Assembly (NCBI GenBank): GCA_005879985.1
Contig: VBIA01000169.1
Location: 1 to 47,116 of the forward strand
Direction: 5' to 3'
DNA length: 47,116 nt
Source of the DNA: Chloroflexota bacterium
GTDB lineage: Bacteria; Chloroflexota; Dormibacteria; Dormibacterales; Dormibacteraceae
Shown here: positions 1 to 8,768 of the stretch, one piece after another
Layout: each line of letters begins with the position of its first letter
How positions within the stretch are numbered: the stretch's first letter is position 1
Notes under the pieces: model-generated
Seen by the model: only the letters and a program-made list of their open reading frames with translations
What the model was told of the DNA's origin: nothing
The model's database searches: none
Position numbers and translations under genes: made by a program

Positions 1-21
1 TTGCTGACCGCGGGACCGGCG

Positions 22-201
22 ATCACGGCAGGAGACCTCGACGAGAGATTCGGGGATCCAGGGGGCCCAGATTCGGGTGAAGCGGCGAGCAGCGGAGCGA
101 ACGCATTGGAGAACTGCGAGAGCGAGCAGCGGAGCCGCTGAACCCGAAGATGGGTCGCATGGGCCCCGAAGATCCGGCGAGGGCCTCCGGCCGGGATCGC
201 C
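22..201 (+). repeat. Dispersed inverted-repeat element, copy R1 (diverged)
   Basis: This stretch downstream of purB aligns by eye with two other places in the window, 24453-24638 (opposite strand) and 28919-29142. Shared blocks include GAGAGATTCGG-GATCCAGG near the left end, GAGCAGCGGAGCGA, GAGCGAGCAGC in the middle, and CGCATGGG-CCGAAGATCCGGCGA near the right end. The left and right halves are imperfect inverted repeats. This copy has decayed tips and, unlike the other two, does not provide the stop codon of its neighbour. Short ORFs across it are repeat translations, not genes. Confidence 0.75.
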
Positions 202-204
202 AGA

Positions 205-1512
205 TCAAGCGGTCTTCACTCCGAGGGAGAGTCGCTCGAAGGCCAGGTCGGTGTTCTCCAGGCCCGCCCATGGGTCGAAGACCTGCTCCAGCGTCGAGCC
301 AATGCGCTCCATCACCGCTCGATTCTTCTCGATCTGGGGGCGAAAGCCGGGGCCGCCCTCCTGCAAGGACTCCATCGCGGCACTCTGCACGATCGCGTAC
401 GCGTCCTCGCGCGACATGCCCGACTCCACGAGCGCCGTGAGCACCCTCCCCGAGAACGCGACGCCGCCGCCGAACTGAAGGTTGCGGAGCATCCGCTCAG
501 GCCGAACCTCCAGGCCCTGCAGGACCTTTGTCATCTCGATGGCCATGAAGTCGACGGCCGCGCACGCGTCGGGGAATACGACCCGCTCCGCCGACGAATG
601 GCTGATGTCGCGCTCGTGCCACAGAGCCGTGTTCTCGAAGGCGGTGACCATGTTGCCGCGCACGACGCGCGCAAGTCCGCACACGCGCTCGGTCAGGACC
701 GGGTTGCGCTTGTGCGGCATGGCGGAGCTGCCCTTCTGCTCCTTGCCGAAAGGCTCGAACACCTCTCCGACCTCGCTGCGCTGCAGGTGGCGGATCTCGG
801 TCGCGATTCGCTCCAGCGCTCCGGCCACGGAGGCGAGCGCCGCCACGAAGGACGCGTGCACGTCGCGCGCGACCACCTGCGTCGACACCACGTCGGGTCG
901 CAGGCCGAGCGCCTTGCAGACGTGCTCTTCCACGCGGGGGTCGACGGTGGCGTGCGTGCCCACCGCGCCGCAGATACGGCCGACGGCCGCCTCATCCGTG
1001 GCGCGCTCGAGGCGCACGCGCACGCGGTCGAGCTCAGCGACCCAGCCGGCGACTTTGAATCCGAAGGTGATCGGTTCGGCCACGATGCCGTGAGTGCGGC
1101 CGGCCATCAGAGTCTTGCGGTGCCGCACCGCGAGCTCGGCGGCCGCGTCGCGAACGCTGCCCAGGTCTTCGGCGACAAGACGCGAGGACTCGACCAGCTG
1201 CACCGCCATCGCCGTGTCGTTGAGGTCCTGGCTGGTCATGCCCAGATGCACGTAGCGCGCCTCCGGCTGGCCGATGGATGCGTTGACGTCAGTGAGGAAG
1301 GCGATCACGTCGTGCCCGACGCGCTCCTCCAGCGCAGCGATGCGGCCGGCGTCGAAGGTCGCGTTCCTGATCTTTGGCAGCGCCGACGCGGGGATGCGGC
1401 CGATCTCAGCCCAAGCCTCGCATGCCAGGATCTCGATCCGGAGCCATAACTCGTACCTGTGCTGGTCAGACCACACCGCCCGCATGGCGGGCGGACAGTA
1501 GCGCTCGATCAA
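205..1512 (-). CDS. purB: Adenylosuccinate lyase
   Basis: Adenylosuccinate lyase of the fumarase/aspartase superfamily. It releases fumarate from SAICAR and from adenylosuccinate, so it serves both IMP synthesis and the IMP-to-AMP branch in the cytoplasm. The superfamily signature GSSAMPHKRNP lies near residue 261 of 435, a block TSQDLNDTA matches the substrate-binding loop, and GRTHGIVAEPITFG carries the conserved His. A TTG start at 1510-1512 gives LIERYCPPAMRAVWSD, the usual N-terminus of the family. An in-frame ATG at 1608 would add 32 residues unlike any PurB and lies upstream of a TATAAT box at 1552-1557, so I prefer the TTG. It faces away from the ECF sigma gene. The other purine genes of the window lie 7 kb away on the same strand. 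Confidence 0.95.
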   Translation of the reverse strand: MIERYCPPAMRAVWSDQHRYELWLRIEILACEAWAEIGRIPASALPKIRNATFDAGRIAALEERVGHDVIAFLTDVNASIGQPEARYVHLGMTSQDLNDTAMAVQLVESSRLVAEDLGSVRDAAAELAVRHRKTLMAGRTHGIVAEPITFGFKVAGWVAELDRVRVRLERATDEAAVGRICGAVGTHATVDPRVEEHVCKALGLRPDVVSTQVVARDVHASFVAALASVAGALERIATEIRHLQRSEVGEVFEPFGKEQKGSSAMPHKRNPVLTERVCGLARVVRGNMVTAFENTALWHERDISHSSAERVVFPDACAAVDFMAIEMTKVLQGLEVRPERMLRNLQFGGGVAFSGRVLTALVESGMSREDAYAIVQSAAMESLQEGGPGFRPQIEKNRAVMERIGSTLEQVFDPWAGLENTDLAFERLSLGVKTA

Positions 1513-1551
1513 AGAAGGGGACGGCTCCCAATCAACACTGGGGTCTGGGTG

Positions 1552-1557
1552 ATTATA
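1552..1557 (-). promoter_or_regulatory. Candidate -10 box for purB
   Basis: A perfect TATAAT on the minus strand about 40 bp upstream of the preferred TTG start of purB. No good -35 hexamer is seen at 16-18 bp. It fits a leader of about 30 nt. Confidence 0.35.
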
Positions 1558-1750
1558 TCCGCCACCAGGTGCTAGAGCAGATGTAGTGGATGGCGAAGAG
1601 ATATCCACAAGATACTGTGGATTCCATGGCGATAAGTAGTCAATAGGGCCCGGACATCGATAATCTCGGAGCGCATGCCACAGGGCCCGTCGCGAACTCG
1701 TAACCGTATTCGGAGGCTCTCCGTTTGAACCCGCACAGGCTGAGAGGCCG

Positions 1751-2308
1751 GTGAGCGACCCGGGTCGCGGCGAGGAAAGAGAACTCGTCGAACGCGCTAA
1801 GCGGGACTCGCGCGAATTCGGGGCGCTGTACGACCGGCATTTTCAGCAGATCTACAGGTTCGTGTATTCCAGAGTGAGGGAGCAAACAGCGGCGGAAGAC
1901 GTGACCTCCGAGGTGTTCATCAAAGCCCTGAAGGCCATGCCCCGGTATCAGGACACGGGGCGTCCTTTTGCTGCCTGGCTCTACCAGATCGCGGTCAACG
2001 CGATTGCCGACCGCTACCGCAGCCTGCGCCCCTCACAGCCTCTCGAAGACTTCCACGATCTCTCGGTGGCCGGCCCCGCACTCGAAGAGGTGGCGGCGCA
2101 GCGCGACGAGATTCGCCGCATCTGGGCGATCGTCGAGGAGCTGCCGGAGCAGCAGCGAATGGCGCTTGTTCTCAAATTCCAGGAAGACATGAGGATCGAG
2201 GACATCGCGGTCGCCATGGGCAAGACGCCGGGGGCCGTGAAGCTTCTGATCCACCGTGGCGTGAGCCGCCTCCGCGACGAGGCCGGCGCGCTGAGGCCGG
2301 TCGATTGA
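1751..2308 (+). CDS. ECF-type RNA polymerase sigma-70 factor
   Basis: Group 4 (ECF) sigma factor of 185 aa. Region 2 spans about residues 24-95 (LYDRHFQQIYRFVYSRV, then EDVTSEVFIKAL and FAAWLYQIAVNAIADRYR). Region 4 spans about 125-178 (LPEQQRMALVLKF, then IEDIAVAMGKTPGAVKLLIHRG, the helix-turn-helix). The GTG start at 1751 follows GAGAGG closely. The stop codon overlaps the TTG start of the next gene (TTGA), so the two are translationally coupled. The partner is a single-pass membrane protein with a large outer domain, so the factor probably responds to an envelope signal. It is more distant from the two tandem ECF factors at 29.7-31.4 kb than those are from each other. Confidence 0.92.
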   Translation: MSDPGRGEERELVERAKRDSREFGALYDRHFQQIYRFVYSRVREQTAAEDVTSEVFIKALKAMPRYQDTGRPFAAWLYQIAVNAIADRYRSLRPSQPLEDFHDLSVAGPALEEVAAQRDEIRRIWAIVEELPEQQRMALVLKFQEDMRIEDIAVAMGKTPGAVKLLIHRGVSRLRDEAGALRPVD

Positions 2309-4479
2309 GCGGGCAGCACCTCGACCCCGAGCTCAACGACGTCCTGCAGGACCCTGAGCTCCTGCGTCTCGCCGCCATGCTGAGCCAGGCGGAGACGCCG
2401 GCGCCGCCGCTCGATGACGCGTTCAAGTCCGGGCTGCGGCGCCAGCTGATGGACATCGCCTGGGGCTCGGCTGCAGGCAAGGAATCGTGGTGGAAGCAGT
2501 GGCTGTCCCCGCCGCGGCTGTCGTGGGTCGGCGCCGCCGCCGTCGTCGTGATGATCGCGTCGGTCGTCATCTACACGGCCGCGCAGCCGCCGGGCGGATT
2601 CGAGGTCATCGTCCAGAGCCCGCAGCAGGACCAGTCGGCGGTCGCGCTGAGGCAGCCGATTCTCGTGTCCTTCAACCAGCCGATGGACCACCCGTCCACG
2701 GAGAAAGCCGTGCAGATCACGCCCGCGACCAACGTCACCTTCACGTGGAACGGCGACGCCCAGATGTACATACAGCCCGTGAGCGGGGACCTGGCTCCGA
2801 ACACCCAGTACCAGGTGACGATCAGGCCCGGAGCGCTGACCAAGACTCAGCAGCCGCTCAACACGCCGACGACGATCACCTTCGTCACGCAGCCGCCGGC
2901 GCCGACCCCGCCCGCGTCGCCGAAGCCGAACACCTCCCTGCTGACGGACGTGCAGCAGCTCGCCACCATCGGCGACGGCGTCCTGTACTCGCCCCAATGG
3001 TCGGCGGACTCGGGAACCGTCTACTTCGTTACCGGCGCGGGGGCGCTGGAGTCGGTGCCGGCGAAGGGCGGATCAGCGTCGACCCTCGTGACGGACGGCG
3101 TATCGCTGCCGGCGATCTCGGCGGCCGGAGATCGTCTCGCCTACGTCCGTGGCGGCAAGATATTCATCATCGCGCTGCCGTCCGGATCGTCAGTCGCCGA
3201 GATCGACACCGCCCCAACAGCCCTGACCTGGGTGAATGACAAGCTCTACTGGGGCAGCGGCGCCGGCATCTTCACGCTCGGCGACAACGGACCGGTGCAG
3301 CTCTCGCAGAGCCCGGACGCGTCCGGCGGAGTCATCTCCATCGCTCCTGACGGCGCGCATGCGGCGTTCAAGAGCGGGAACACGCTTCTGCTGCTCGAAA
3401 TCGGGAGTGGTCACACGGTGCCGCTCGGTGGCGTCGGCGCCCCGACGACGTTCCAGGGCTGGTCGCCGAACGGAGCCCGCGTCGTGTACGGCGCCATCGT
3501 GGCCGACATGAACGGCAGGACCATCAACACTCTGCCCGCCGGCGATGTCGCGTGGTCGGCGAAGAACCGAATCCTGTTGGGCTCCGAAACCACCGTCTAC
3601 TCGCTGCGTCCGGACGGCACCAATCTCACCAAGCTCGCCGACGGCAGCTTCCGCCTCCCGGTCTGGGCGCCCGACTCCAACACGTTCGTGTTCGTGCGCA
3701 GCAGCGCCCTGTGGGTCGCCACGGCTCCAACCACGCCGACTCCGCCGTCGCCCGTCACGCAGGCAACGACGGTGGTCAGTGCCTTCATGAATGCGCGGCT
3801 GCAGAACGAGCCGGACAAGGCGCGCACCTTCCTCGACGACGCGGGCAATGTCGCTTACGGGTCGGGCAACCCACAGCTGATCCCGAGCAGTGACCTGCAG
3901 TTCAAGCGCTTCTACGTCCTGTTGGCGGAGGTCGATCCGTCTTCGACGAACACTGTGCGCGTGGTGGTGCGCATGGTGTTCGGGAAGAACAAGCAAGAGA
4001 AGGTCGCGATCGAGGAGACGCTGATCGTCCAACGTGCGCTGAGCACCGACCCATTCCTCATCAACGGCGTGTCAGCGAGCCCGCAGCGCGACCTCGGCAA
4101 GGGCCCGGAGGTCGTCTCTGTGAAGGTCACCGACACCGAGCTCGTCGTGACGTTCGACAGCGACCTGCTTCCGAACACCGTCGGTGGCGTCATCCTGCAG
4201 GACTCGACCGGCGCCGCGGTCCAGGTCACGCCGCACTACAGCGACAGGAGCGTGACGTTCAGCGGCTTGCAGCTCACTGCGGGGGCGCACTACCGCGTGG
4301 TCGTCCAGCCGTCCGTTCAAGACGTGGGCAACCGGCACCGGCCCGCCGAGTACGACCTGGACCTCGTCGGTCCGGCCCCAGAGCCGGCATCCGGCGTTTC
4401 CACGCCGGCGCCTGAGCCGAGCCCATCACCGGCGCCGGCGCCCTCGCCGGTCCCTAGCCCGACTCCCAGCCCGGGCTAG
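2305..4479 (+). CDS. Membrane anti-sigma-like protein with Ig-like and propeller domains
   Basis: Probable partner of the upstream ECF sigma factor, judged from the TTGA stop/start overlap and topology. Residues 1-72 would be cytoplasmic, a transmembrane helix lies at about 73-93 (LSWVGAAAVVVMIASVVIYT), and the rest would be outside. Residues about 98-196 look like a Big_5 Ig-like domain (VSFNQPMD, LAPNTQYQVTIRPG). About 215-470 contain repeated SPQWSADSGTVYFV- or WSPNGARVVY-type units typical of TolB/WD40-like propellers. About 480-585 is an unassigned domain (VVSAFMNARLQNEPDKARTFLDD, NTF2-like in character). About 600-690 is a second Ig-like module. The end is a Pro/Ser/Ala-rich tail that may cross the wall. 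I see no zinc-binding anti-sigma motif (HxxxCxxC) in the N-terminus, so the anti-sigma role rests on context. It shares the CTAG stop with the convergent Nudix gene. Confidence 0.75.
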   Translation: MSGQHLDPELNDVLQDPELLRLAAMLSQAETPAPPLDDAFKSGLRRQLMDIAWGSAAGKESWWKQWLSPPRLSWVGAAAVVVMIASVVIYTAAQPPGGFEVIVQSPQQDQSAVALRQPILVSFNQPMDHPSTEKAVQITPATNVTFTWNGDAQMYIQPVSGDLAPNTQYQVTIRPGALTKTQQPLNTPTTITFVTQPPAPTPPASPKPNTSLLTDVQQLATIGDGVLYSPQWSADSGTVYFVTGAGALESVPAKGGSASTLVTDGVSLPAISAAGDRLAYVRGGKIFIIALPSGSSVAEIDTAPTALTWVNDKLYWGSGAGIFTLGDNGPVQLSQSPDASGGVISIAPDGAHAAFKSGNTLLLLEIGSGHTVPLGGVGAPTTFQGWSPNGARVVYGAIVADMNGRTINTLPAGDVAWSAKNRILLGSETTVYSLRPDGTNLTKLADGSFRLPVWAPDSNTFVFVRSSALWVATAPTTPTPPSPVTQATTVVSAFMNARLQNEPDKARTFLDDAGNVAYGSGNPQLIPSSDLQFKRFYVLLAEVDPSSTNTVRVVVRMVFGKNKQEKVAIEETLIVQRALSTDPFLINGVSASPQRDLGKGPEVVSVKVTDTELVVTFDSDLLPNTVGGVILQDSTGAAVQVTPHYSDRSVTFSGLQLTAGAHYRVVVQPSVQDVGNRHRPAEYDLDLVGPAPEPASGVSTPAPEPSPSPAPAPSPVPSPTPSPG

Positions 4480-4997
4480 ATAAGCTTTAGGGCGCGGGCG
4501 GCGCGCGCGAGCGACGTCACCGACGTCGAGTGCCCGATGTCACCCGACAGTGCAGCCTCGAGCGCTTCCTGGAGCGGCAGCCGCATGACCTCCATGTCCT
4601 GCTCGTAAGCCTCGAGGTTCTGCTTCGACTCGCTCAACCCCTCGGCCAGGTACAAGTGGGCTGTGCCGGTGAGGATGGCGGCGCCATGCGCGACCCCCAG
4701 CGACGTCATGCGCTCGGCCCGGAAGCCCGTCTCCTCTTCCAGCTCGCGCAGCGCGCCCAGTTGTGGATCCTCGCCGCGCGCGAGCGTTCCAGCCGGAACC
4801 TCCCACGACGACGCGTCCCACGCGTGGCGCCACTGGCGCACAAGCAGCGTGTCACGGTTCTCGAAATGCGGCACGACGAAGACCGAGTCCGGGCTGACCA
4901 CGACGACGTAAGGCACCTCTTCGCCCGAAGGCAAGCGGATCATGTCGTCGCGCACCGCGAACTGGCCCTTGCGCCCCACTTCCTGCTGTGTGAGCAC
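4476..4997 (-). CDS. Nudix hydrolase, ADP-ribose pyrophosphatase type
   Basis: Nudix hydrolase of 173 aa. The 23-residue Nudix box runs from G70 to F92 with the G-x5-E-x7-REL-x-EE-x-G pattern (GTLARGED, then ALRELEEETGF). The preceding RQWRHAWDASSWEVPAG resembles the RQYR/WELPAG segment of ADP-ribose/ADP-sugar pyrophosphatases, which cleave ADP-ribose to AMP and ribose 5-phosphate; the exact substrate cannot be read from sequence. The GTG start at 4995-4997 is the only standard start that keeps the N-terminal strand. It lies 38 bp after accC on the same strand and is likely co-transcribed with the carboxylase genes. Confidence 0.85.
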   Translation of the reverse strand: MLTQQEVGRKGQFAVRDDMIRLPSGEEVPYVVVVSPDSVFVVPHFENRDTLLVRQWRHAWDASSWEVPAGTLARGEDPQLGALRELEEETGFRAERMTSLGVAHGAAILTGTAHLYLAEGLSESKQNLEAYEQDMEVMRLPLQEALEAALSGDIGHSTSVTSLARAARALKLI

Positions 4998-5035
4998 CTC
5001 GAAAGGCCGCCCGGAAGACGGATGCGACAGTTTGC

Positions 5036-6502
5036 TCAGGACTGCCTCACGATCGCGCTAACCGCGGCCGCCGCGGCGGCGATGTGGCGTGGGTCCGGCC
5101 CGTAGTCGAAGGGCGATTCCTCACCGGCCAGCGCCTTCGCCTGCTCCACAAGCTCCGGGTGCTCCTCGATGAAACGTGTGCTGAGCTCGCCGGCGCGGAA
5201 GTCGGGACTTTCGAGGATCGCGCGGTGATACGGAATGGTCGTCGCGGGACCGGCGACCACGAACTCGCGCAGCGCCCGTCCCGCGCGCGCGATCGCCTCG
5301 GCGCGGTCGGCGCCGTGAACGATGACCTTGGCCAGTAGCGAGTCGTAGTTGGGCGGCACGTCGGAGCCGGGGCCGAATCCAGAGTCCACACGGACGCCAG
5401 GTCCTGCGGGCGCCACCCAGCGATTGATGCGCCTCGGGTTGGGCAGGAACTTGCGCGTCGGGTCTTCCGCGTTGATGCGCATCTCGATCGCGTGCCCGGT
5501 CCACGTGACGTCGCTCTGCTTGAAGCCAAGCTCGATCCCTGACGCGACACGGATCTGCTCCTTCACAAGGTCGACGCCGGTCACGGCCTCGGTGATCGGA
5601 TGCTCCACCTGCAGCCGAGCGTTCACCTCGAGAAAGAAGAACTGGCCCTCGCTGAACATGAACTCCACGGTGCCGGCGTTTACGTAACCGGCCGCGGTGA
5701 CCGCGCGGATCGCGGCGGCGCCCATCGCGGCGCGCAGCTCCGGCGTGAGGGCGGGCGATGGTGTCTCTTCCATGATCTTCTGATGCCGGCGCTGGATCGA
5801 GCATTCGCGCTCGCCCAGGTGGACGGCGTTGCCTTGCTGATCGCAGATGACCTGGATCTCGACGTGCCGAGGCTTGCGCATGTAGCGCTCGAGGTAGACG
5901 GTCGGATCGCCGAACGCCGATCGCGCCGCCTGGTGGCTGCTCTCCACCGCGGCCACGAGGTCGTCCTCCGACTCGACCACCTTCATGCCGATGCCGCCAC
6001 CGCCGCCCGAAGGCTTGACCATGATCGGAAAGCCGAGCTTCTTCGCCGCCGCGATCGCGCTCGTGGCGTCCGTCACCGCTCCACTGCCTTCGGTCACCGG
6101 CACGCCGTTCTCGGCCGCAAGCTGGCGAGCGGCGAGCTTGGAGCCCAACGCACGCATCGCGGCTGCGGGCGGGCCGATGAACTCGATGCCCGCGGCCGTG
6201 CACGCGTCGGGAAACGCCGGCTTCTCGGAAAGGAACCCGTAGCCGGGGTGTATCGCCTCCGCGCCGCAGTCGTGCGCGGTCTTCACGATGCGATCGACCT
6301 GCAGGTACGACTCGGTGGGCGACGCGCCGCCGATGTGGTGAGCCTCGTCGGCGTAGCGGACGTGGATCGCGCCGCGGTCGGCGTCGGAGTATACGGCAGC
6401 GGTGGGGATGCCCATCTCGCGACACGCGCGCATCACGCGGATCGCGATCTCGCCCCGATTCGCAACGAGGATCTTCTTGAAGAGCTTCGGTTTCGAAATC
6501 AT
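5036..6502 (-). CDS. accC: Biotin carboxylase subunit
   Basis: ATP-grasp biotin carboxylase, 488 aa, which carboxylates biotin with bicarbonate and ATP. The N-terminus FKKILVANRGEIAIRVMRAC is the family hallmark. The glycine-rich ATP loop KPSGGGGGIGMK is near residue 162, and the active-site segment EVNARLQVEHPITE is near 292; most relatives have NTRLQVEHP, so the Thr-to-Ala change is noted. The start overlaps the stop of the upstream carboxyltransferase/biotin-carrier gene (ATGA), so the two are coupled. That pairing makes a two-subunit pyruvate carboxylase most likely, with this as the A subunit. It could also serve acetyl-CoA carboxylase, because no accA, accB or accD lies nearby. Confidence 0.93.
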   Translation of the reverse strand: MISKPKLFKKILVANRGEIAIRVMRACREMGIPTAAVYSDADRGAIHVRYADEAHHIGGASPTESYLQVDRIVKTAHDCGAEAIHPGYGFLSEKPAFPDACTAAGIEFIGPPAAAMRALGSKLAARQLAAENGVPVTEGSGAVTDATSAIAAAKKLGFPIMVKPSGGGGGIGMKVVESEDDLVAAVESSHQAARSAFGDPTVYLERYMRKPRHVEIQVICDQQGNAVHLGERECSIQRRHQKIMEETPSPALTPELRAAMGAAAIRAVTAAGYVNAGTVEFMFSEGQFFFLEVNARLQVEHPITEAVTGVDLVKEQIRVASGIELGFKQSDVTWTGHAIEMRINAEDPTRKFLPNPRRINRWVAPAGPGVRVDSGFGPGSDVPPNYDSLLAKVIVHGADRAEAIARAGRALREFVVAGPATTIPYHRAILESPDFRAGELSTRFIEEHPELVEQAKALAGEESPFDYGPDPRHIAAAAAAVSAIVRQS

Positions 6503-8310
6503 CCGATCGCGAGCAGCGGCTGGTTCGGACCGACGACCTCGCCTTCCTTGACGTAGATGTTCTGCACCCTGCCCGCGACGGTGGTGACGATGTCGTTCTG
6601 CATCTTCATCGCCTCGAGCACTGCGACCACGTCGCCGAGCTTCACGTCGTCGCCCGTCTTGATCGGGATCTTGACGATGAGCCCCTGCATCGGCGCGATC
6701 ACCGTCCCCTCGCCGGTCCGGGGCGCGGGCTTCGGCTGAGGCGCGGGCGCAGCTCCGGCCGGCACCGCAGGCATCACGGCCATGCCGGCACCGGTGACTC
6801 GAACTTTGAACACCTCGCCCTCGACCTCGACGTCGAACTCCGCGGTGGTCGTCGGCAAAGGGGCAGGAGCAGCCGGCGGAGGGTCGGCGGGAGTCGCGGT
6901 TGGTGGGTCGGCGGCGACAGCCGCCGGAGCCGGCGTGTCGGTCTTCTTCGCTCGGCCCTTGTCGTCGCCGCGCCGGTGATAGGCGGGCGCGATGTTCGGA
7001 AACAGCAGCTGGATGAGCACGGCGTCGTCGGTGGGCTCCTGCCCCATCTTCCGCACCTGCGCCCGCGCCATCTCCACCTGCGGCTCCAGGAGGTCCGCGG
7101 GCCGGATTGTGATGGGCTCCTCGCGCCCGAGCACAAGCCGCCGCAGCTCCGGATCTGCGGCCACCGGCGGCCGCCCGTACAGACCCTGGAGGTAGTCCTT
7201 CAGCTCCTGCGTAACCGTTGCGTAACGCTCGCCGCCGATCACGTTGTAGACGGCCTGCGTGGCGATCATCTGCCGCACCGGCGCCACGAGTGGCGGGTAG
7301 CCGAGCTCGAGGCGGACGCGATTGGCCTCATCGAGCACCTCGGAGATGCGCGCGCCGGCCTCGTGAGATCCGAGCTGCCGGTAGATGTCCTCGAGCATAA
7401 GCCCGGGCATGCGGTAGCGAAGGATGTCGGCGTCGATGCGATCCGCGACCGGGCTGATGTCGGCCTGGTGCGAGCGCTTCAACGCCTCGAGCGCGTTGTT
7501 TGCCTCCCACATGCGGTCGAGGTCGAGCCCGGTGTCGTACTCGCCTCCCTGCAAGGCGGCGACGACGCTCTCGGCCGCCGGCTGTGATGTGCCCCACGCC
7601 AGCGGCGACATCGCGACGTCGAGAATGTCGGCGCCCGCCTCGACCGCGGCCATGTACGCCATCGGCGCCATGCCGCTCGAGCAGTGCGAGTGCACGTCGA
7701 CAGGGATCTTGACGGTCTGCTTCAGCGCGGCGACCAGCTCCCACGTCGCCTGCGGGCTCAGCAGTCCAGACGTGTCCTTGATGACGACCTCGTGACAGCC
7801 CATGTTGGCGAGGCCTTTCGCGAGCGAGCACCAGCCCTCGATGTTGTGCGCGGGCGAGATCGCGTAGCAGAGCGTTCCCTGGACGCGCTTCTTCGCCTTC
7901 AGCGCAGCCGCGATCGCGGTCTCCATGTTGCGCAGGTCGTTCAACGGATCGAAAACGCGGAACACATCGACGCCGCAGCTGACGGCGTGCTTCACGAAGA
8001 GCTCGACCGTGTCATCCGCGAAGTTGCGATTGGCGACGAGGTTCTGTCCGCGAATGAGTGCCTGGATCGGCGTGTCGGGGGTCGCCTTCGCGAGCTGCCG
8101 TAAGTACTCCCACGGGTCCTCGCCGCGGCGCACCTGCGTCTCGAACGTCGCGCCGCCGAACGCCTCCATCGCAGTGAAGCCGACGCCATCCATCATCGCG
8201 GCGATAGGCACGATCTCCTCGCCGGTCAGCGCGCCGCTGAGGAGCGACTGGTTGCCGTCGCGAAAGGTCGTGTCGACAAGGCGCAGCCCCGTCTTCTTTT
8301 TCTTCTTCAC
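6499..8310 (-). CDS. pycB: Pyruvate carboxylase subunit B / oxaloacetate decarboxylase alpha-like, biotinylated
   Basis: Carboxyltransferase subunit of 603 aa. The N-terminal HMGL-like TIM barrel carries [16 protein letters not shown] at residues 11-26, KDTSG near 175 and the metal-ligand motif DVHSHCSSG near 204. A conserved carboxylase domain follows, then a Pro/Ala-rich linker and a biotinyl domain whose biotinyl-lysine motif EAMKM is at about 566-570. The GTG start at 8308-8310 overlaps the purE stop (GTGA); a longer in-frame start at 8394 would only add an Arg/Pro-rich stretch read from purE. With accC directly downstream it most likely forms a split pyruvate carboxylase making oxaloacetate. 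Sodium-pump decarboxylase beta and gamma subunits are absent here, which argues against the decarboxylase role. Confidence 0.92.
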   Translation of the reverse strand: MKKKKKTGLRLVDTTFRDGNQSLLSGALTGEEIVPIAAMMDGVGFTAMEAFGGATFETQVRRGEDPWEYLRQLAKATPDTPIQALIRGQNLVANRNFADDTVELFVKHAVSCGVDVFRVFDPLNDLRNMETAIAAALKAKKRVQGTLCYAISPAHNIEGWCSLAKGLANMGCHEVVIKDTSGLLSPQATWELVAALKQTVKIPVDVHSHCSSGMAPMAYMAAVEAGADILDVAMSPLAWGTSQPAAESVVAALQGGEYDTGLDLDRMWEANNALEALKRSHQADISPVADRIDADILRYRMPGLMLEDIYRQLGSHEAGARISEVLDEANRVRLELGYPPLVAPVRQMIATQAVYNVIGGERYATVTQELKDYLQGLYGRPPVAADPELRRLVLGREEPITIRPADLLEPQVEMARAQVRKMGQEPTDDAVLIQLLFPNIAPAYHRRGDDKGRAKKTDTPAPAAVAADPPTATPADPPPAAPAPLPTTTAEFDVEVEGEVFKVRVTGAGMAVMPAVPAGAAPAPQPKPAPRTGEGTVIAPMQGLIVKIPIKTGDDVKLGDVVAVLEAMKMQNDIVTTVAGRVQNIYVKEGEVVGPNQPLLAIG

Positions 8311-8768
8311 GGACCCGCGAGCGCCGTCCGCTTCTCGAGGTGGCGCTTCTGGACGCCGTCGTCGGTGAGGCCGAGTATTCGCGCCGCCAGCCACGCTGCG
8401 TTCTTGGCTCCTGCCTCGCCGATGGCCACGGTTGCGACCGGGATGCCGGCCGGCATCTGGACTATCGAGTACAGCGAGTCGACGCCGCCGAGGTGCTGCG
8501 TCGGGACTGGCACTCCGATCACCGGCAGGTCGGTCCAGGCGGCCACCACGCCGGGAAGATGCGCCGCCCCCCCGGCCGCCGCGATGACGACCCTAAGCCC
8601 GCGCTCGCGCGCGCTCGTCGCCCACTCCATGACGCCGCGTGGATTGCGGTGCGCGGAGCAGACCTTGACCTCGTTCTCGATCCCCAGCTCGTCCAGGACT
8701 TTGACGCACGACTCCATGAGCGGCAGGTCGGATTTGGAGCCGAGGATGACGCCGACGACAGGACTCAA
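8307..8768 (-). CDS. purE: N5-carboxyaminoimidazole ribonucleotide mutase
   Basis: Class I PurE of 153 aa, which converts N5-CAIR to CAIR in purine synthesis. [13 protein letters not shown] at the N-terminus binds phosphate, CSAHRNP carries the catalytic His, and [13 protein letters not shown] and [22 protein letters not shown] are the other signature blocks. The TTG start at 8766-8768 overlaps the purD stop (TTGA), and its own stop overlaps pycB (GTGA). No purK, the usual partner that makes N5-CAIR, is in the window. Confidence 0.95.
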   Translation of the reverse strand: MSPVVGVILGSKSDLPLMESCVKVLDELGIENEVKVCSAHRNPRGVMEWATSARERGLRVVIAAAGGAAHLPGVVAAWTDLPVIGVPVPTQHLGGVDSLYSIVQMPAGIPVATVAIGEAGAKNAAWLAARILGLTDDGVQKRHLEKRTALAGP

